DNA of 64,000 nucleotides from Pedomonas sp051304405. Its GTDB lineage: Bacteria > Pseudomonadota > Alphaproteobacteria > Sphingomonadales > Sphingomonadaceae. Below the pieces are notes generated by a model, which worked only from the letters and a program-made list of their open reading frames with translations, made no database searches and had not been told where the DNA came from. The stretch spans positions 633,081-697,080 of the forward strand of contig NZ_JBPPGG010000002.1 in assembly GCF_051304405.1 (NCBI RefSeq). Direction: 5' to 3'. Position 1 is the first letter of the stretch, and each line of letters opens with the position of its first letter. Shown one piece after another: positions 1-8,083 of the stretch. Made by a program: the position numbers and the translations under genes.

Positions 1-2
1 GT

Positions 3-290
3 CTCCAGGACGTGCTGCCCGATGTCTCCCCCCTCGCCCAGGCGCTCTTCCTGCTGCTGGCAGCGGGCGGCGAAGCCCGGCTGGCGGCGCTCGGCAAGGC
101 GCTCGACCTGCCGCTGGCGCTCACGCTGCGGGGTGCGGCGGAACTGGCCGGCCTCGCGGACACCTCCGGCGCGGCGCTGGCCGAGCTTCTGGAAGGCGCA
201 AGCCCCGGCGCGGGACGGCTCCGCCTCACCCCTGCGGGCGCAGCGCTGGCGCGCCGGCTGACGGGGGAAACAGACCGTCGGGATCGTTGA
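3..290 (+). CDS. C-terminal part of an unrecognised protein, cut by the left edge
   Basis: The frame is open to the left edge (reading L-Q-D-V-L-P-D-V) and ends at a stop at 288-290, so only the last 95 residues are visible. It is leucine- and alanine-rich and probably helical. The stretch ending RLRLTPAGAALARRL resembles the wing of a winged-helix DNA-binding domain (compare the common LTPxGxxLA pattern), but this is a weak resemblance. It runs convergently into fdhD and would overlap its 3' end by 65 bases, which lowers confidence. No function is assigned. Confidence 0.35.
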   Translation, partial: LQDVLPDVSPLAQALFLLLAAGGEARLAALGKALDLPLALTLRGAAELAGLADTSGAALAELLEGASPGAGRLRLTPAGAALARRLTGETDRRDR

Positions 291-1047
291 ACACCAGCAC
301 GGAGTCGCGCCGGGCCAGCGCCACCAGCGTCAGCCCCGCCCGGCGGGCCAGATCCACCGCCAGATCGGTGGGCGCGGAGATGGCCACCAGCGCGGGCAGC
401 CCGGCGCTCGCACATTTCTGCACCAGCTCGAAACTGCAGCGGGACGTGACAAGCGCGAAGCCTTCCGCCGTCGCCGCCCCCTGCCGCGCCAGCGCGCCGA
501 TCAGCTTGTCGAGCGCGTTGTGGCGGCCCACGTCCTCCCGGGCGAGCAGGATGCGCCCGGCACTGTCGGCATAGGCGGCGGCATGTACCGCGCCGGTCTC
601 CCGGTTGAGCGGCTGATGGTCCGCCAGCCCGTCCAGCGCCCGGAACAGGGCGTCCGGCGTGAGGGCGGGCGGCCGGCCGACGACGCGCACCGCGCGGATG
701 GCGTGCTCCAGCTCGGTCACGCCGCAGATTCCGCAGCCGGTCTGCCCGACAAGGCCGCGCCGCCGGTCGATGAGCTGCTCGGCGCGGGGGCCGGGGATAT
801 CGACCCGCACCAGCAGGCCCGGCGGAATCGGCCGCACCTCGATCCCCGCGATCTCGGACGCGCTGTCCACGATCCCCTCGGCGAGCGAGAAGCCGACCGC
901 GAAGTCCTCGATGTCCCGGGGAGTCGCCATCATCACCACATGGGCGATGCCGTTGTAGGTGAGCGACACCGGCACTTCTTCCGCCAGCGGGCGCGTGGCC
1001 GCGCACGCCGCGCCGTCACGGTTGATGCGCACCACCGCACCGGGCAT
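226..1047 (-). CDS. fdhD: FdhD, formate dehydrogenase sulfurtransferase
   Basis: FdhD passes sulfur from a cysteine desulfurase to the molybdenum cofactor and is needed for active formate dehydrogenases; it is cytoplasmic. The protein from the ATG at 1047 is 273 residues, the normal family length. The family's Gly-Cys-Gly-Ile-Cys-Gly motif (TGCGICG) carries the two conserved cysteines, and the C-terminal half contains the typical AREDVGRHNALDKLIG and TSRCSFELVQK stretches. The frame continues upstream through a Lys/Arg/Gln-rich repeat, but that part is encoded by a 10-bp tandem repeat and is not family sequence, so the start at 1047 is preferred. No formate dehydrogenase subunits are in view; they may lie to the left. 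Confidence 0.93.
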   Translation of the reverse strand: MPGAVVRINRDGAACAATRPLAEEVPVSLTYNGIAHVVMMATPRDIEDFAVGFSLAEGIVDSASEIAGIEVRPIPPGLLVRVDIPGPRAEQLIDRRRGLVGQTGCGICGVTELEHAIRAVRVVGRPPALTPDALFRALDGLADHQPLNRETGAVHAAAYADSAGRILLAREDVGRHNALDKLIGALARQGAATAEGFALVTSRCSFELVQKCASAGLPALVAISAPTDLAVDLARRAGLTLVALARRDSVLVFNDPDGLFPPSAGAPALRPQG

Positions 1048-1090
1048 GGTCCCCTGACCCCTTGTCTCCTCCACGCCACATTCCCCTTGT

Positions 1091-1160
1091 CTTGCGCTCT
1101 CTTGCGCTCTCTTGCGCACTCTTGCGCTCTCTTGCGCCCTTTTGCGCCCTTTTGCGCGCC
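1091..1160. repeat. Seven tandem copies of a 10-bp TTGCGC-containing unit
   Basis: Seven consecutive 10-bp units of the form YTTGCGCNCY occupy 1091-1160 exactly, about 45-115 bases upstream of the fdhD start. The unit equals one helical turn, so the TTGCGC cores all lie on the same face of the helix. The rest of the gene-free stretch between fdhD and ugd (1048-1409) holds no other clear feature apart from the ugd ribosome site. Confidence 0.85.
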
Positions 1161-1409
1161 CTGACACCTGTTGCATACTGTCCTCCGGTGAAGACGGAGC
1201 GTCCAGAGCCAGGTTCCACTGTGATTGCCGCCGCGAAGGGCCAATCCGCCGCCCCGGAACGACCGGCGCCCCTGCCCCGTTTTCCGGTGGCCGGACGTGG
1301 AAACGCGCTGATTTGCCGCCCGGAAAGTGGGCAGCACATCATGATGCGGTCACGATGCGGACATATTGGTCTCTGAGAAGCCCACGTTCTTCAAGTAGCA
1401 GGAGGTCAT

Positions 1410-2789
1410 ATGCGGATAGCTGTCGTCGGCACGGGATACGTGGGTCTGGTATCGGGTGCCTGCATGGCCGAGTTCGGCCACCAGGTGACCTGCGTTGACA
1501 CCAACCCCGACATCGTCTCCCGTCTCAGCCGGGGCGAGCCCACCATCTACGAGCCGGGGCTCGATGACCTGCTGCAACGAAACATCAAGGCCAACCGCCT
1601 GAGCTTCACCACCGAGCTGGCCGGCGCCGTCGCCGAGGCCCAGGCCGTGTTCATCGCCGTCGGCACCCCGTCCCGCCGCGGCGACGGCCATGCGGACCTG
1701 ACCTACGTTTTCGCCGCCGCCCGGGACATCGCGCTCCACGCCCGCAACGGCGCGGTCATCATCACCAAGTCGACGGTGCCGGTGGGCACCGCCTCGCGCC
1801 TGCGCGACCTGGTGGCGGAGGTTGCGCCGCTGAAGAAGCTGGAAGTGGCGAGCAACCCCGAGTTCCTGCGCGAGGGTTCGGCCATTCAGGACTTCATGCA
1901 CCCGGACCGGGTGGTGGTGGGCACCACCTCCGAGGAAGCCCGGCAGGTGCTGAAGGAGATCTACCGTCCGCTGCACCTGCGCGAGACGCCGATTCTGTTC
2001 GCCTCGTGCGAGACGGCGGAGGTCATCAAGTACGCCGCCAACGCCTTCCTTGCCACCAAGATCAGCTTCATCAACGAGATGGCCGACCTGTGCGAGAAGG
2101 TGGGCGCGGACGTGCAGGACGTGGCCAAGGGCATCGGCCTCGACAAGCGCATCGGCGACAAGTTCCTCCACCCCGGCCCGGGCTATGGCGGCAGCTGCTT
2201 CCCCAAGGACACGCTGGCGCTCCTGCGCACCGCCGAGGAAGCAGGTGTGCCGCTGCGGCTCGTCTCGGCAACCGTCGAGGTCAACACCACCCGCAAGCAG
2301 AACATGGCCCGGCGGATCATCGAGGCCTGCGGCGGCTCGGTCGCGGGCAAGACCATTGCCGTGCTCGGCCTCACCTTCAAGCCCAACACCGACGACATGC
2401 GCGACTCGCCCGCGCTGGACATCGTGCCCGCGCTCCAGAAGGCCGGGGCATTCATCCGCGCCTATGACCCCGTCGGCATGGAGCACGCCGCGCCGCTGCT
2501 GCCGGAGATCCAGTTCGCCGAGGATCCCTACTCGGCCATGAAGGATGCCAGCGCCGTCGTCATCATCACCGAGTGGAACGAGTTCCGCGCGCTCGACCTC
2601 ACCCACGTGCGCCGGCAGCTCAAGGAGCCGGTGTTCGTCGACCTGCGCAACATCTACCGCAGCGCGGACATGGCGGCGGCGGGCTTCCGCTATGTCTCCA
2701 TCGGCCGCCCGCAGCTGCCGCCCGTCGAGGTGGAAGCGGAGCGGACCCCGGCCAGCGTGCACCCGCTGAAGTCGGCCGCCGCGGAATAG
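1410..2789 (+). CDS. ugd: UDP-glucose 6-dehydrogenase
   Basis: Converts UDP-glucose to UDP-glucuronate with two NAD+ reductions, feeding capsule, exopolysaccharide or LPS sugars. The 459-residue protein opens with the Rossmann motif GTGYVGLVSG and has the active-site cysteine in GPGYGGSCFPKDT; the C-terminal UDP-binding domain includes GLTFKPNTDDMRDSPAL. Length is normal for the UDP-glucose/GDP-mannose dehydrogenase family. The start is fixed by a perfect AGGAGGT at 1400-1406 spaced 3-4 bases from the ATG. It stands alone: divergent to fdhD and convergent with the oxidoreductase downstream. Confidence 0.95.
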   Translation: MRIAVVGTGYVGLVSGACMAEFGHQVTCVDTNPDIVSRLSRGEPTIYEPGLDDLLQRNIKANRLSFTTELAGAVAEAQAVFIAVGTPSRRGDGHADLTYVFAAARDIALHARNGAVIITKSTVPVGTASRLRDLVAEVAPLKKLEVASNPEFLREGSAIQDFMHPDRVVVGTTSEEARQVLKEIYRPLHLRETPILFASCETAEVIKYAANAFLATKISFINEMADLCEKVGADVQDVAKGIGLDKRIGDKFLHPGPGYGGSCFPKDTLALLRTAEEAGVPLRLVSATVEVNTTRKQNMARRIIEACGGSVAGKTIAVLGLTFKPNTDDMRDSPALDIVPALQKAGAFIRAYDPVGMEHAAPLLPEIQFAEDPYSAMKDASAVVIITEWNEFRALDLTHVRRQLKEPVFVDLRNIYRSADMAAAGFRYVSIGRPQLPPVEVEAERTPASVHPLKSAAAE

Positions 2790-2855
2790 GGCCGGAGAAC
2801 AGGCCGCCCCCTCCAGCCCTGACGTACCATCAACCCGCCGTCGGGTGCCCGCGCC

Positions 2856-4160
2856 TCAATGCACCTCCCGCAGGGCCGCGAGCGCGCCGATGGCGGCGAA
2901 GATGGGCAGGCGCAGCCAGCGCCCGCCGGGGACCGCCAGGTTGGGCAACTGGCTGATGAGATCGAACCGGCGGGTGTCGCCGCCAATGGCCTCGGCGATC
3001 ACGCCCCCCGCCAGAAGGGCCTGCGCCACCCCCTGCCCCGAATAGCCCGCTGCGTAATAGATCTGCCCCTCCCGCCCGATGGCGGGCATCCGGCTGGACG
3101 TGACCGTGACCAGCCCGCTCCACCCGTGGTCCAGCCGCACGCCCTTCAACTGGGGATAGACCGCCTCCAGCCGGGGCCGGACGATGGACTCGGGCGTCTC
3201 CTCCGGGTCCAGCCGGAACCGCTCCCCGCCGCCGAACACAAGGCGCCGGTCCGGCGTCATGTGGAAGCTGTTGGCCGCCATGCGGGTGTCGCACACCGCC
3301 AGCCCGTCCTTCACCAGCGTGGCGGCCACATCGGCGGGGAGCGGCTCGGTGGCCGCCGCAAAGACGCTGAGCGCCTCGGTGCGCCGCTTCACCCGCTCCA
3401 GCAGACGGCCGGACTGGGCGCCGCCCGCCACCACCACATGGCGGGCAAGCACCTTGCCGCGCATCGTCTCCACCAGCATCCGCGCCCCCCGCGCCCGCAC
3501 ACGGATGACCCGGCTGCCCTCATGCAGGCGCGCGCCCGCCAGTTCGGCCGCCCGGGCCAGACCCAGCGCCAGGTTGAGCGGATGGACATGACCGCCCTCC
3601 GCGTCCAGCAGCCCGCCGTGAAAACTCTCCGAGCCGGTCAGCCGCACCGCGGCCTTCCGGTCGACAAAGCGGCTGTAGCCATAGCCCATCACCCCCTCGC
3701 GGCATTCGGCCTCGGCCTCCAGCATCGCCATGTCCTGCGGTGTGGCGGCAGCGATGAGATGCCCCTTGCGCGCATCGCAGTCGATGCCGTGGCGGCCGAT
3801 CCGCAGCCAGAGCTGCGCCACCGCCTCCGCCGCAAGCTCGAACAGCTGGCGGGCCCGCGCCGCGCCAAGCTGGTGAACGAGGCTGCGGCTGGCGCGGGTC
3901 CAGCCCGCCATCACCTGCCCGCTGTTCATCCCCGACGCGCCCCAGCCGATGCGCCGGCTCTCCAGCAGGACGCAAGAGAGCCCGCGCTCGGCGCCATGCA
4001 GCGCCGCCGACAGGCCGGTGAAGCCGCCGCCGATCACGCACACGTCCACCTGCTTCACCCCTTCCAGCGCGGGCCGGAACGGCGCCGCATGGGCCGTCGC
4101 CGCAAAATAGGAGGGCGGATAGTCGTGCCCGTGCGCGGTATTCTCGATGCTGGCTGTCAT
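2856..4160 (-). CDS. FAD-dependent amine oxidoreductase, PuuB-like (gamma-glutamylputrescine oxidase family)
   Basis: A 434-residue DAO-family flavoprotein. The FAD-binding motif VDVCVIGGGFTGLSAALH starts near residue 28, followed by SRRIGWGASGMNSGQ, and the C-terminal FAD contact is YAAGYSGQGVAQALLAG. The order SYFAATA..APF before the Rossmann fold and the GASG-N-GQ signature match gamma-glutamylputrescine oxidoreductases. The neighbouring agmatine-to-putrescine genes aguA and aguB support a role in polyamine catabolism, but substrate is inferred. The frame stays open far upstream, antisense to fumarase; the ATG at 4160 is where family similarity begins. Confidence 0.8.
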   Translation of the reverse strand: MTASIENTAHGHDYPPSYFAATAHAAPFRPALEGVKQVDVCVIGGGFTGLSAALHGAERGLSCVLLESRRIGWGASGMNSGQVMAGWTRASRSLVHQLGAARARQLFELAAEAVAQLWLRIGRHGIDCDARKGHLIAAATPQDMAMLEAEAECREGVMGYGYSRFVDRKAAVRLTGSESFHGGLLDAEGGHVHPLNLALGLARAAELAGARLHEGSRVIRVRARGARMLVETMRGKVLARHVVVAGGAQSGRLLERVKRRTEALSVFAAATEPLPADVAATLVKDGLAVCDTRMAANSFHMTPDRRLVFGGGERFRLDPEETPESIVRPRLEAVYPQLKGVRLDHGWSGLVTVTSSRMPAIGREGQIYYAAGYSGQGVAQALLAGGVIAEAIGGDTRRFDLISQLPNLAVPGGRWLRLPIFAAIGALAALREVH

Positions 4161-4487
4161 GATGCTCCCGAGCAGCGATGGCGGTCCGCCGGTCAGCCTG
4201 TGCCCGCCCGGGTAAAGCGTCTTGCCCCCTGCCCCCCGCGCGGCTCCGGCTCCCCACATCCCGGCGACCTCGGGCTCATAGAATAACGTTGCTGCTAAAT
4301 ATTCAACTATTAATATTAATGGACTAGTCGTCTTTTCCCGCGCCCGTTGCCGGGACGGGCTGCGGGAAAGACCAGCTTCGCCAAATGATGTTTGACGGCT
4401 GCGCTCCGGCGGGGCAAAGGCATGGGCGTGCCGCGCGGCGCTCCGGCGGACCGCGCCCATGTGAGTGAGCTTCAAGGACCCTTGCCC
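4161..4487. other. Divergent intergenic region between the PuuB-like gene and fumA
   Basis: This 327-bp stretch separates two divergent genes and must hold both promoters. An AT-rich island at about 4280-4325 contains the perfect 12-bp palindrome ATTAATATTAAT (4309-4320), unusual in such GC-rich DNA and a reasonable regulator-binding candidate. No RNA gene or small reading frame with a ribosome site was seen. Confidence 0.4.
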
Positions 4488-6011
4488 ATGACCATCATTC
4501 GCCAGGATGACGTTATCGAGTCCGTCGCTGACGCGCTTCAGTACATCTCCTACTTCCACCCGATGGATTACATCCGCGCCCTGGGACGCGCCTACGAGCT
4601 GGAGCAGTCTCCGGCGGCGAAGGACGCCATCGCGCAGATCCTCACCAACAGCCGCATGTGCGCCGAGGGCCTGCGCCCGATCTGCCAGGACACCGGCCTC
4701 GTCGTCGTCTTCGTGAAGGTGGGCATGAACGTCCGCTGGGACGCCACCATGTCGCTGGAGGAGATGATCAACGAGGGTGTGCGCCGCGCCTACATGCACC
4801 CGGAGAACCGCCTGCGCGCCTCGATCGTCGCCGACCCGGCCTTCAGCCGCAAGAACACCCGCGACAACACCCCGGCCGTCATCCACACCCAGATCGTGCC
4901 GGGCGACCATGTGGAAATCGCCGTGGCGGCCAAGGGCGGCGGCTCGGAGAACAAGTCCAAGTTCGTGATGCTGAACCCGTCCGACGACATCGTCGACTGG
5001 GTGGTCAAGACCGTGCCGCAGATGGGCGCGGGCTGGTGCCCGCCGGGTATGCTCGGCATCGGCATCGGCGGCTCGGCCGAGAAGGCCATGCTGCTGGCCA
5101 AGGAAGCGCTCATGGAGCCGATCGACATGGCCGAGCTGAAGGCCCGCGGCCCGCGCACCAGGATCGAGGAGCTGCGCATCGAGATCTATGACAAGGTCAA
5201 TGCGCTCGGCATCGGCGCGCAGGGCCTGGGCGGCCTCTCCACCGTGCTCGACGTGAAGATCCACGACTACCCGACTCACGCCGCCTCCAAGCCGGTGGCG
5301 ATGATCCCGAACTGCGCCGCCACCCGCCACGCCCATTTCGTGCTGACCGGCGAAGGCCCGGTGTATCTGGAGCGCCCGAAGCTGGACGATTGGCCGAAGG
5401 TGGAGTGGACCGCCTCCCCGTCCGCGCGCCGGGTGAACCTCGACACCCTGACGCCGGAGGAAGTGGCGAGCTGGAAGCCGGGCGAGCGCCTGCTGCTGAA
5501 CGGCAAGATGCTCACCGGCCGCGATGCCGCCCACAAGCGCATCCAGGACCTGCTGGCCTCCGGTCAGGGCCTGCCGGAGGGCGTCGATTTCCGCAACCGC
5601 GTGATCTACTACGTGGGCCCGGTCGATCCGGTGCGCGACGAGGTGGTCGGCCCGGCCGGCCCCACCACCGCCACCCGCATGGACAAGTTCACCGACATGA
5701 TGCTGGAGAAGACCGGCCTCATCGCCATGGTGGGCAAGGCCGAGCGCGGCCCGGTCGCCATCGAGTCCATCAAGAAGCACAAGGCGGCCTACCTGATGGC
5801 CGTGGGCGGCGCGGCCTACCTCGTCTCCAAGGCGATCAAGAACAGCCGCGTCGTCGCCTTCGAGGACCTGGGCATGGAAGCGATCTACGAGTTCGAGGTC
5901 CAGGACATGCCGGTGACCGTTGCCGTCGATGCGACCGGCGAGAGCGTCCACCACACCGGCCCGCTGGTGTGGCGCGAGAAGATCGCCAAAAAGGAAGTGG
6001 AACCGGCGTAA
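4488..6011 (+). CDS. fumA: Fumarate hydratase, class I (iron-sulfur, single chain)
   Basis: Interconverts fumarate and L-malate in the TCA cycle using a [4Fe-4S] cluster. The 507-residue chain joins the alpha-type N-terminal domain, with the cluster cysteine in RPICQDTG and a second conserved PNCAATRHAHF block, to the beta-type C-terminal domain containing the VVGPAGPTTATRMDKF motif. This is the FumA/FumB architecture, not the class II FumC type. Start set at the ATG at 4488, following the AAGGACC sequence; an upstream in-frame ATG would add a non-conserved leader. A strong terminator follows within 30 bases. Confidence 0.93.
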   Translation: MTIIRQDDVIESVADALQYISYFHPMDYIRALGRAYELEQSPAAKDAIAQILTNSRMCAEGLRPICQDTGLVVVFVKVGMNVRWDATMSLEEMINEGVRRAYMHPENRLRASIVADPAFSRKNTRDNTPAVIHTQIVPGDHVEIAVAAKGGGSENKSKFVMLNPSDDIVDWVVKTVPQMGAGWCPPGMLGIGIGGSAEKAMLLAKEALMEPIDMAELKARGPRTRIEELRIEIYDKVNALGIGAQGLGGLSTVLDVKIHDYPTHAASKPVAMIPNCAATRHAHFVLTGEGPVYLERPKLDDWPKVEWTASPSARRVNLDTLTPEEVASWKPGERLLLNGKMLTGRDAAHKRIQDLLASGQGLPEGVDFRNRVIYYVGPVDPVRDEVVGPAGPTTATRMDKFTDMMLEKTGLIAMVGKAERGPVAIESIKKHKAAYLMAVGGAAYLVSKAIKNSRVVAFEDLGMEAIYEFEVQDMPVTVAVDATGESVHHTGPLVWREKIAKKEVEPA

Positions 6012-6036
6012 GCCTTCCTGTTCCGGCGCAATCAAA

Positions 6037-6070
6037 AAGCCGCGCAAGCCCTTGGGCCTGCGCGGCTTTT
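6037..6070. terminator. Bidirectional rho-independent terminator after fumA
   Basis: A 14-base stem (AGCCGCGCAAGCCC / GGGCCTGCGCGGCT, one mismatch) with a 3-base loop, flanked by A5 on the left and T4 on the right. It can end fumA on the plus strand. Confidence 0.85.
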
Positions 6071-6148
6071 CCTTTGCGGGGCGACCGGCAATCCGCCCCA
6101 TAAGAAGAGCCGCACCTCCTGGAAGAGGCGCGGCCGAGAGTATCGCTT

Positions 6149-6178
6149 TGCAAGGGGCAGGCGAAATCGCCCCTTGCA
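6149..6178 (-). terminator. Hairpin after aguB
   Basis: A perfect 10-bp inverted repeat, TGCAAGGGGC / GCCCCTTGCA with a 10-base loop, lies just past the aguB stop codon. It lacks a long T run, so it may act as a 3' stabilising hairpin or weak terminator. Confidence 0.6.
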
Positions 6179-6186
6179 CACTATAG

Positions 6187-7038
6187 CTAAATATCCTGCG
6201 TCAGGCGACCGTAGAGATCGGGCCGGCGATCGCGGAAGAAGCCGAAGGCGTAGCGGTGCTTCTGGATCAGGTCGAGATCGAAGGTGCCGATGACGACGCC
6301 GGTCTCGCCGTCGCCCAGTTCCGAGACCATCTCGCCGCGATGGCTGGCAACGAAGCTGTGGCCGTAGAAGTGCTGGCCGCACTCGTCCCCGATGCGGTTG
6401 GCGGCGACCACCGGCACCACGTTGGAGACGGCGTGGCCGATCTGGGCCCGCTGCCAGAGCGCGCTCGTGTCCAGCTCCGCGTCATGGGGCTCGGAGCCGA
6501 TGGCCGTCGGGTACATCAGCACCTCCGCGCCCATCAGCATCATGGCGCGGGCGCATTCGGGATACCACTGGTCCCAGCAGATGCCGACGCCGACCACGCC
6601 ATGGCGGGTCTTCCACACCTTGAAGCCGGTGTTGCCGGGGCGGAAGTAGAACTTCTCCTGATAGCCCGGCCCATCGGGAATGTGGCTCTTGCGGTAGACG
6701 CCCATGATGGCGCCCTCGTCATCGATCATGGCGAGGGAGTTGTAATAATGGTGGCCGTCCCGCTCGTAGATGGAGGTCGGGATGTAGACCTTGAGATCCC
6801 GGGCCAGCTTCTGCATTTCGAGGACCGCCGGATGCTCCTCCACCGGGTAGGCCTTGGCGAAGAAGTCCTCCTGCTGGTCCTTGCAGAAGTAGTGGCCCTG
6901 GAACAGCTCGGGCGGAAGGATCACCTGGCCGCCCTGCCGGGCCGCCTCGCGCACGAGGTCGGCGACGGCGGCGATGTCCGTCTTCATGTCGTCGGTGAAC
7001 GCGAGCTGAAGCCCCGCAACCGTAATCTGACGCGTCAT
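6187..7038 (-). CDS. aguB: N-carbamoylputrescine amidase
   Basis: Hydrolyses N-carbamoylputrescine to putrescine, CO2 and ammonia, the last step of the agmatine deiminase route. The 283-residue nitrilase-fold protein has the full catalytic triad: Glu44 (PPELFQ), Lys117 (YRKSHIPDGPGYQEK) and Cys154 (GICWDQWYPE). The residues after the lysine and cysteine match the AguB subgroup closely. It lies 22 bases downstream of aguA in the same direction, forming an operon with aguA and the M28 peptidase gene. Confidence 0.95.
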   Translation of the reverse strand: MTRQITVAGLQLAFTDDMKTDIAAVADLVREAARQGGQVILPPELFQGHYFCKDQQEDFFAKAYPVEEHPAVLEMQKLARDLKVYIPTSIYERDGHHYYNSLAMIDDEGAIMGVYRKSHIPDGPGYQEKFYFRPGNTGFKVWKTRHGVVGVGICWDQWYPECARAMMLMGAEVLMYPTAIGSEPHDAELDTSALWQRAQIGHAVSNVVPVVAANRIGDECGQHFYGHSFVASHRGEMVSELGDGETGVVIGTFDLDLIQKHRYAFGFFRDRRPDLYGRLTQDI

Positions 7039-7060
7039 GACGCTTTGATCCTTCCCTCGC

Positions 7061-8083
7061 TTACTTGCCGTCCGTCACCGGGAAACTCGGCACCTGCTGC
7101 GTGATGCAGTGGAAGGAGCCGCCGCCGGTGAGGATGTGGTCCGCCCTGAGGCCCACCGCCTTGCGGCCGGGGAACAGCCTGCCGATGGCCTCCACCGCCG
7201 CGTCGTCCCATTTCGTGCCGTAGACGGGCACCACAACGGTCGTGTTGGCGATGTAGAAGTTGGAGTAGGAGGCCGGGATCACCTCGCCGTCCTCGTTCTC
7301 CACCCGGCCAGTAGATGGGAAGGTGACGATCTCGATACCAGAGTATTTCTTCAGCCGGGCCAGCGCATCGGCGTAAATGTCGCGGTTGGGATCGTCCGCG
7401 TCCCGCGCCTCGGGCAGCGCCACGACGCCGGGGGCGACGAAGCGGGCCAGGTTGTCGATGTGCCCGTCGGTGTGATCGTTCGCCAGCCCGTCGCCCAGCC
7501 ACAGGATGCGCTCCACCCCCAGCTGCTCGGAAAGGTTGCGCTCGATCTCGGCGCGGGAGAGCCCCGGGTTGCGGTTGGGGTTGAGCAGGCACTGCTCGGT
7601 GGTGAGCGCCGCGCCCTGCCCGTCCACGTCCACCGAGCCGCCTTCCAGCACCCAGTCGAACGCTTTGAACGGCAGGCCCGAGGCCTTGCCGACCGCCGCC
7701 GAGACCTGATCGTCGAACGGCAGGTCATACTTGCCGCCCCAGCCGTTGAAGCGGAAGCCGTGGGCCGCCAGGCCGTCCGCGCCCGCCACGAAGATGGGCG
7801 CGGTGTCGCGCAGCCAGATGTCCCCGAACGGAATGTCGTGCAGCACCGCGCCGGTGCCTGCCAGCGCGGCCTCGGCGCTGGCGCGCGCCTCCGCGTTGGC
7901 GACCAGAATGTTCAGCTGCTCGCCACGCGGGCGGCCGGTGACCGGGTCCACGTTCGCAATGGCGCGGAACAGCGCCGCGACTTCGGCGCGGGCCGGCTCC
8001 AGATCTTCCAACCACAGGTCGGCATGGCTGGGCCATGCCGACCAGACTGCATCGTGCTTCGCCCACTCGGCGGGTTGACGCAT
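7061..8083 (-). CDS. aguA: Agmatine deiminase
   Basis: Converts agmatine to N-carbamoylputrescine and ammonia. The 340-residue protein has the guanidine-modifying fold motifs FGDIWLRDTAP, LEGGSVDVDG, NDHTDGHIDN and the active-site cysteine near residue 326 in LTGGGSFHCITQQ. The start is the ATG at 8083, whose first base is shared with the TGA stop of the upstream peptidase gene (TGATG overlap), implying translational coupling; a GTG codon just before it is possible but less likely. Confidence 0.95.
   Translation of the reverse strand: MRQPAEWAKHDAVWSAWPSHADLWLEDLEPARAEVAALFRAIANVDPVTGRPRGEQLNILVANAEARASAEAALAGTGAVLHDIPFGDIWLRDTAPIFVAGADGLAAHGFRFNGWGGKYDLPFDDQVSAAVGKASGLPFKAFDWVLEGGSVDVDGQGAALTTEQCLLNPNRNPGLSRAEIERNLSEQLGVERILWLGDGLANDHTDGHIDNLARFVAPGVVALPEARDADDPNRDIYADALARLKKYSGIEIVTFPSTGRVENEDGEVIPASYSNFYIANTTVVVPVYGTKWDDAAVEAIGRLFPGRKAVGLRADHILTGGGSFHCITQQVPSFPVTDGK

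Noticed and set aside
4161..6179. Long minus-strand open frame continuous with the PuuB-like gene, opposite fumA
   Set aside because: It is open because of GC-biased codon positions on the other strand; similarity to oxidoreductases begins only at the ATG at 4160.
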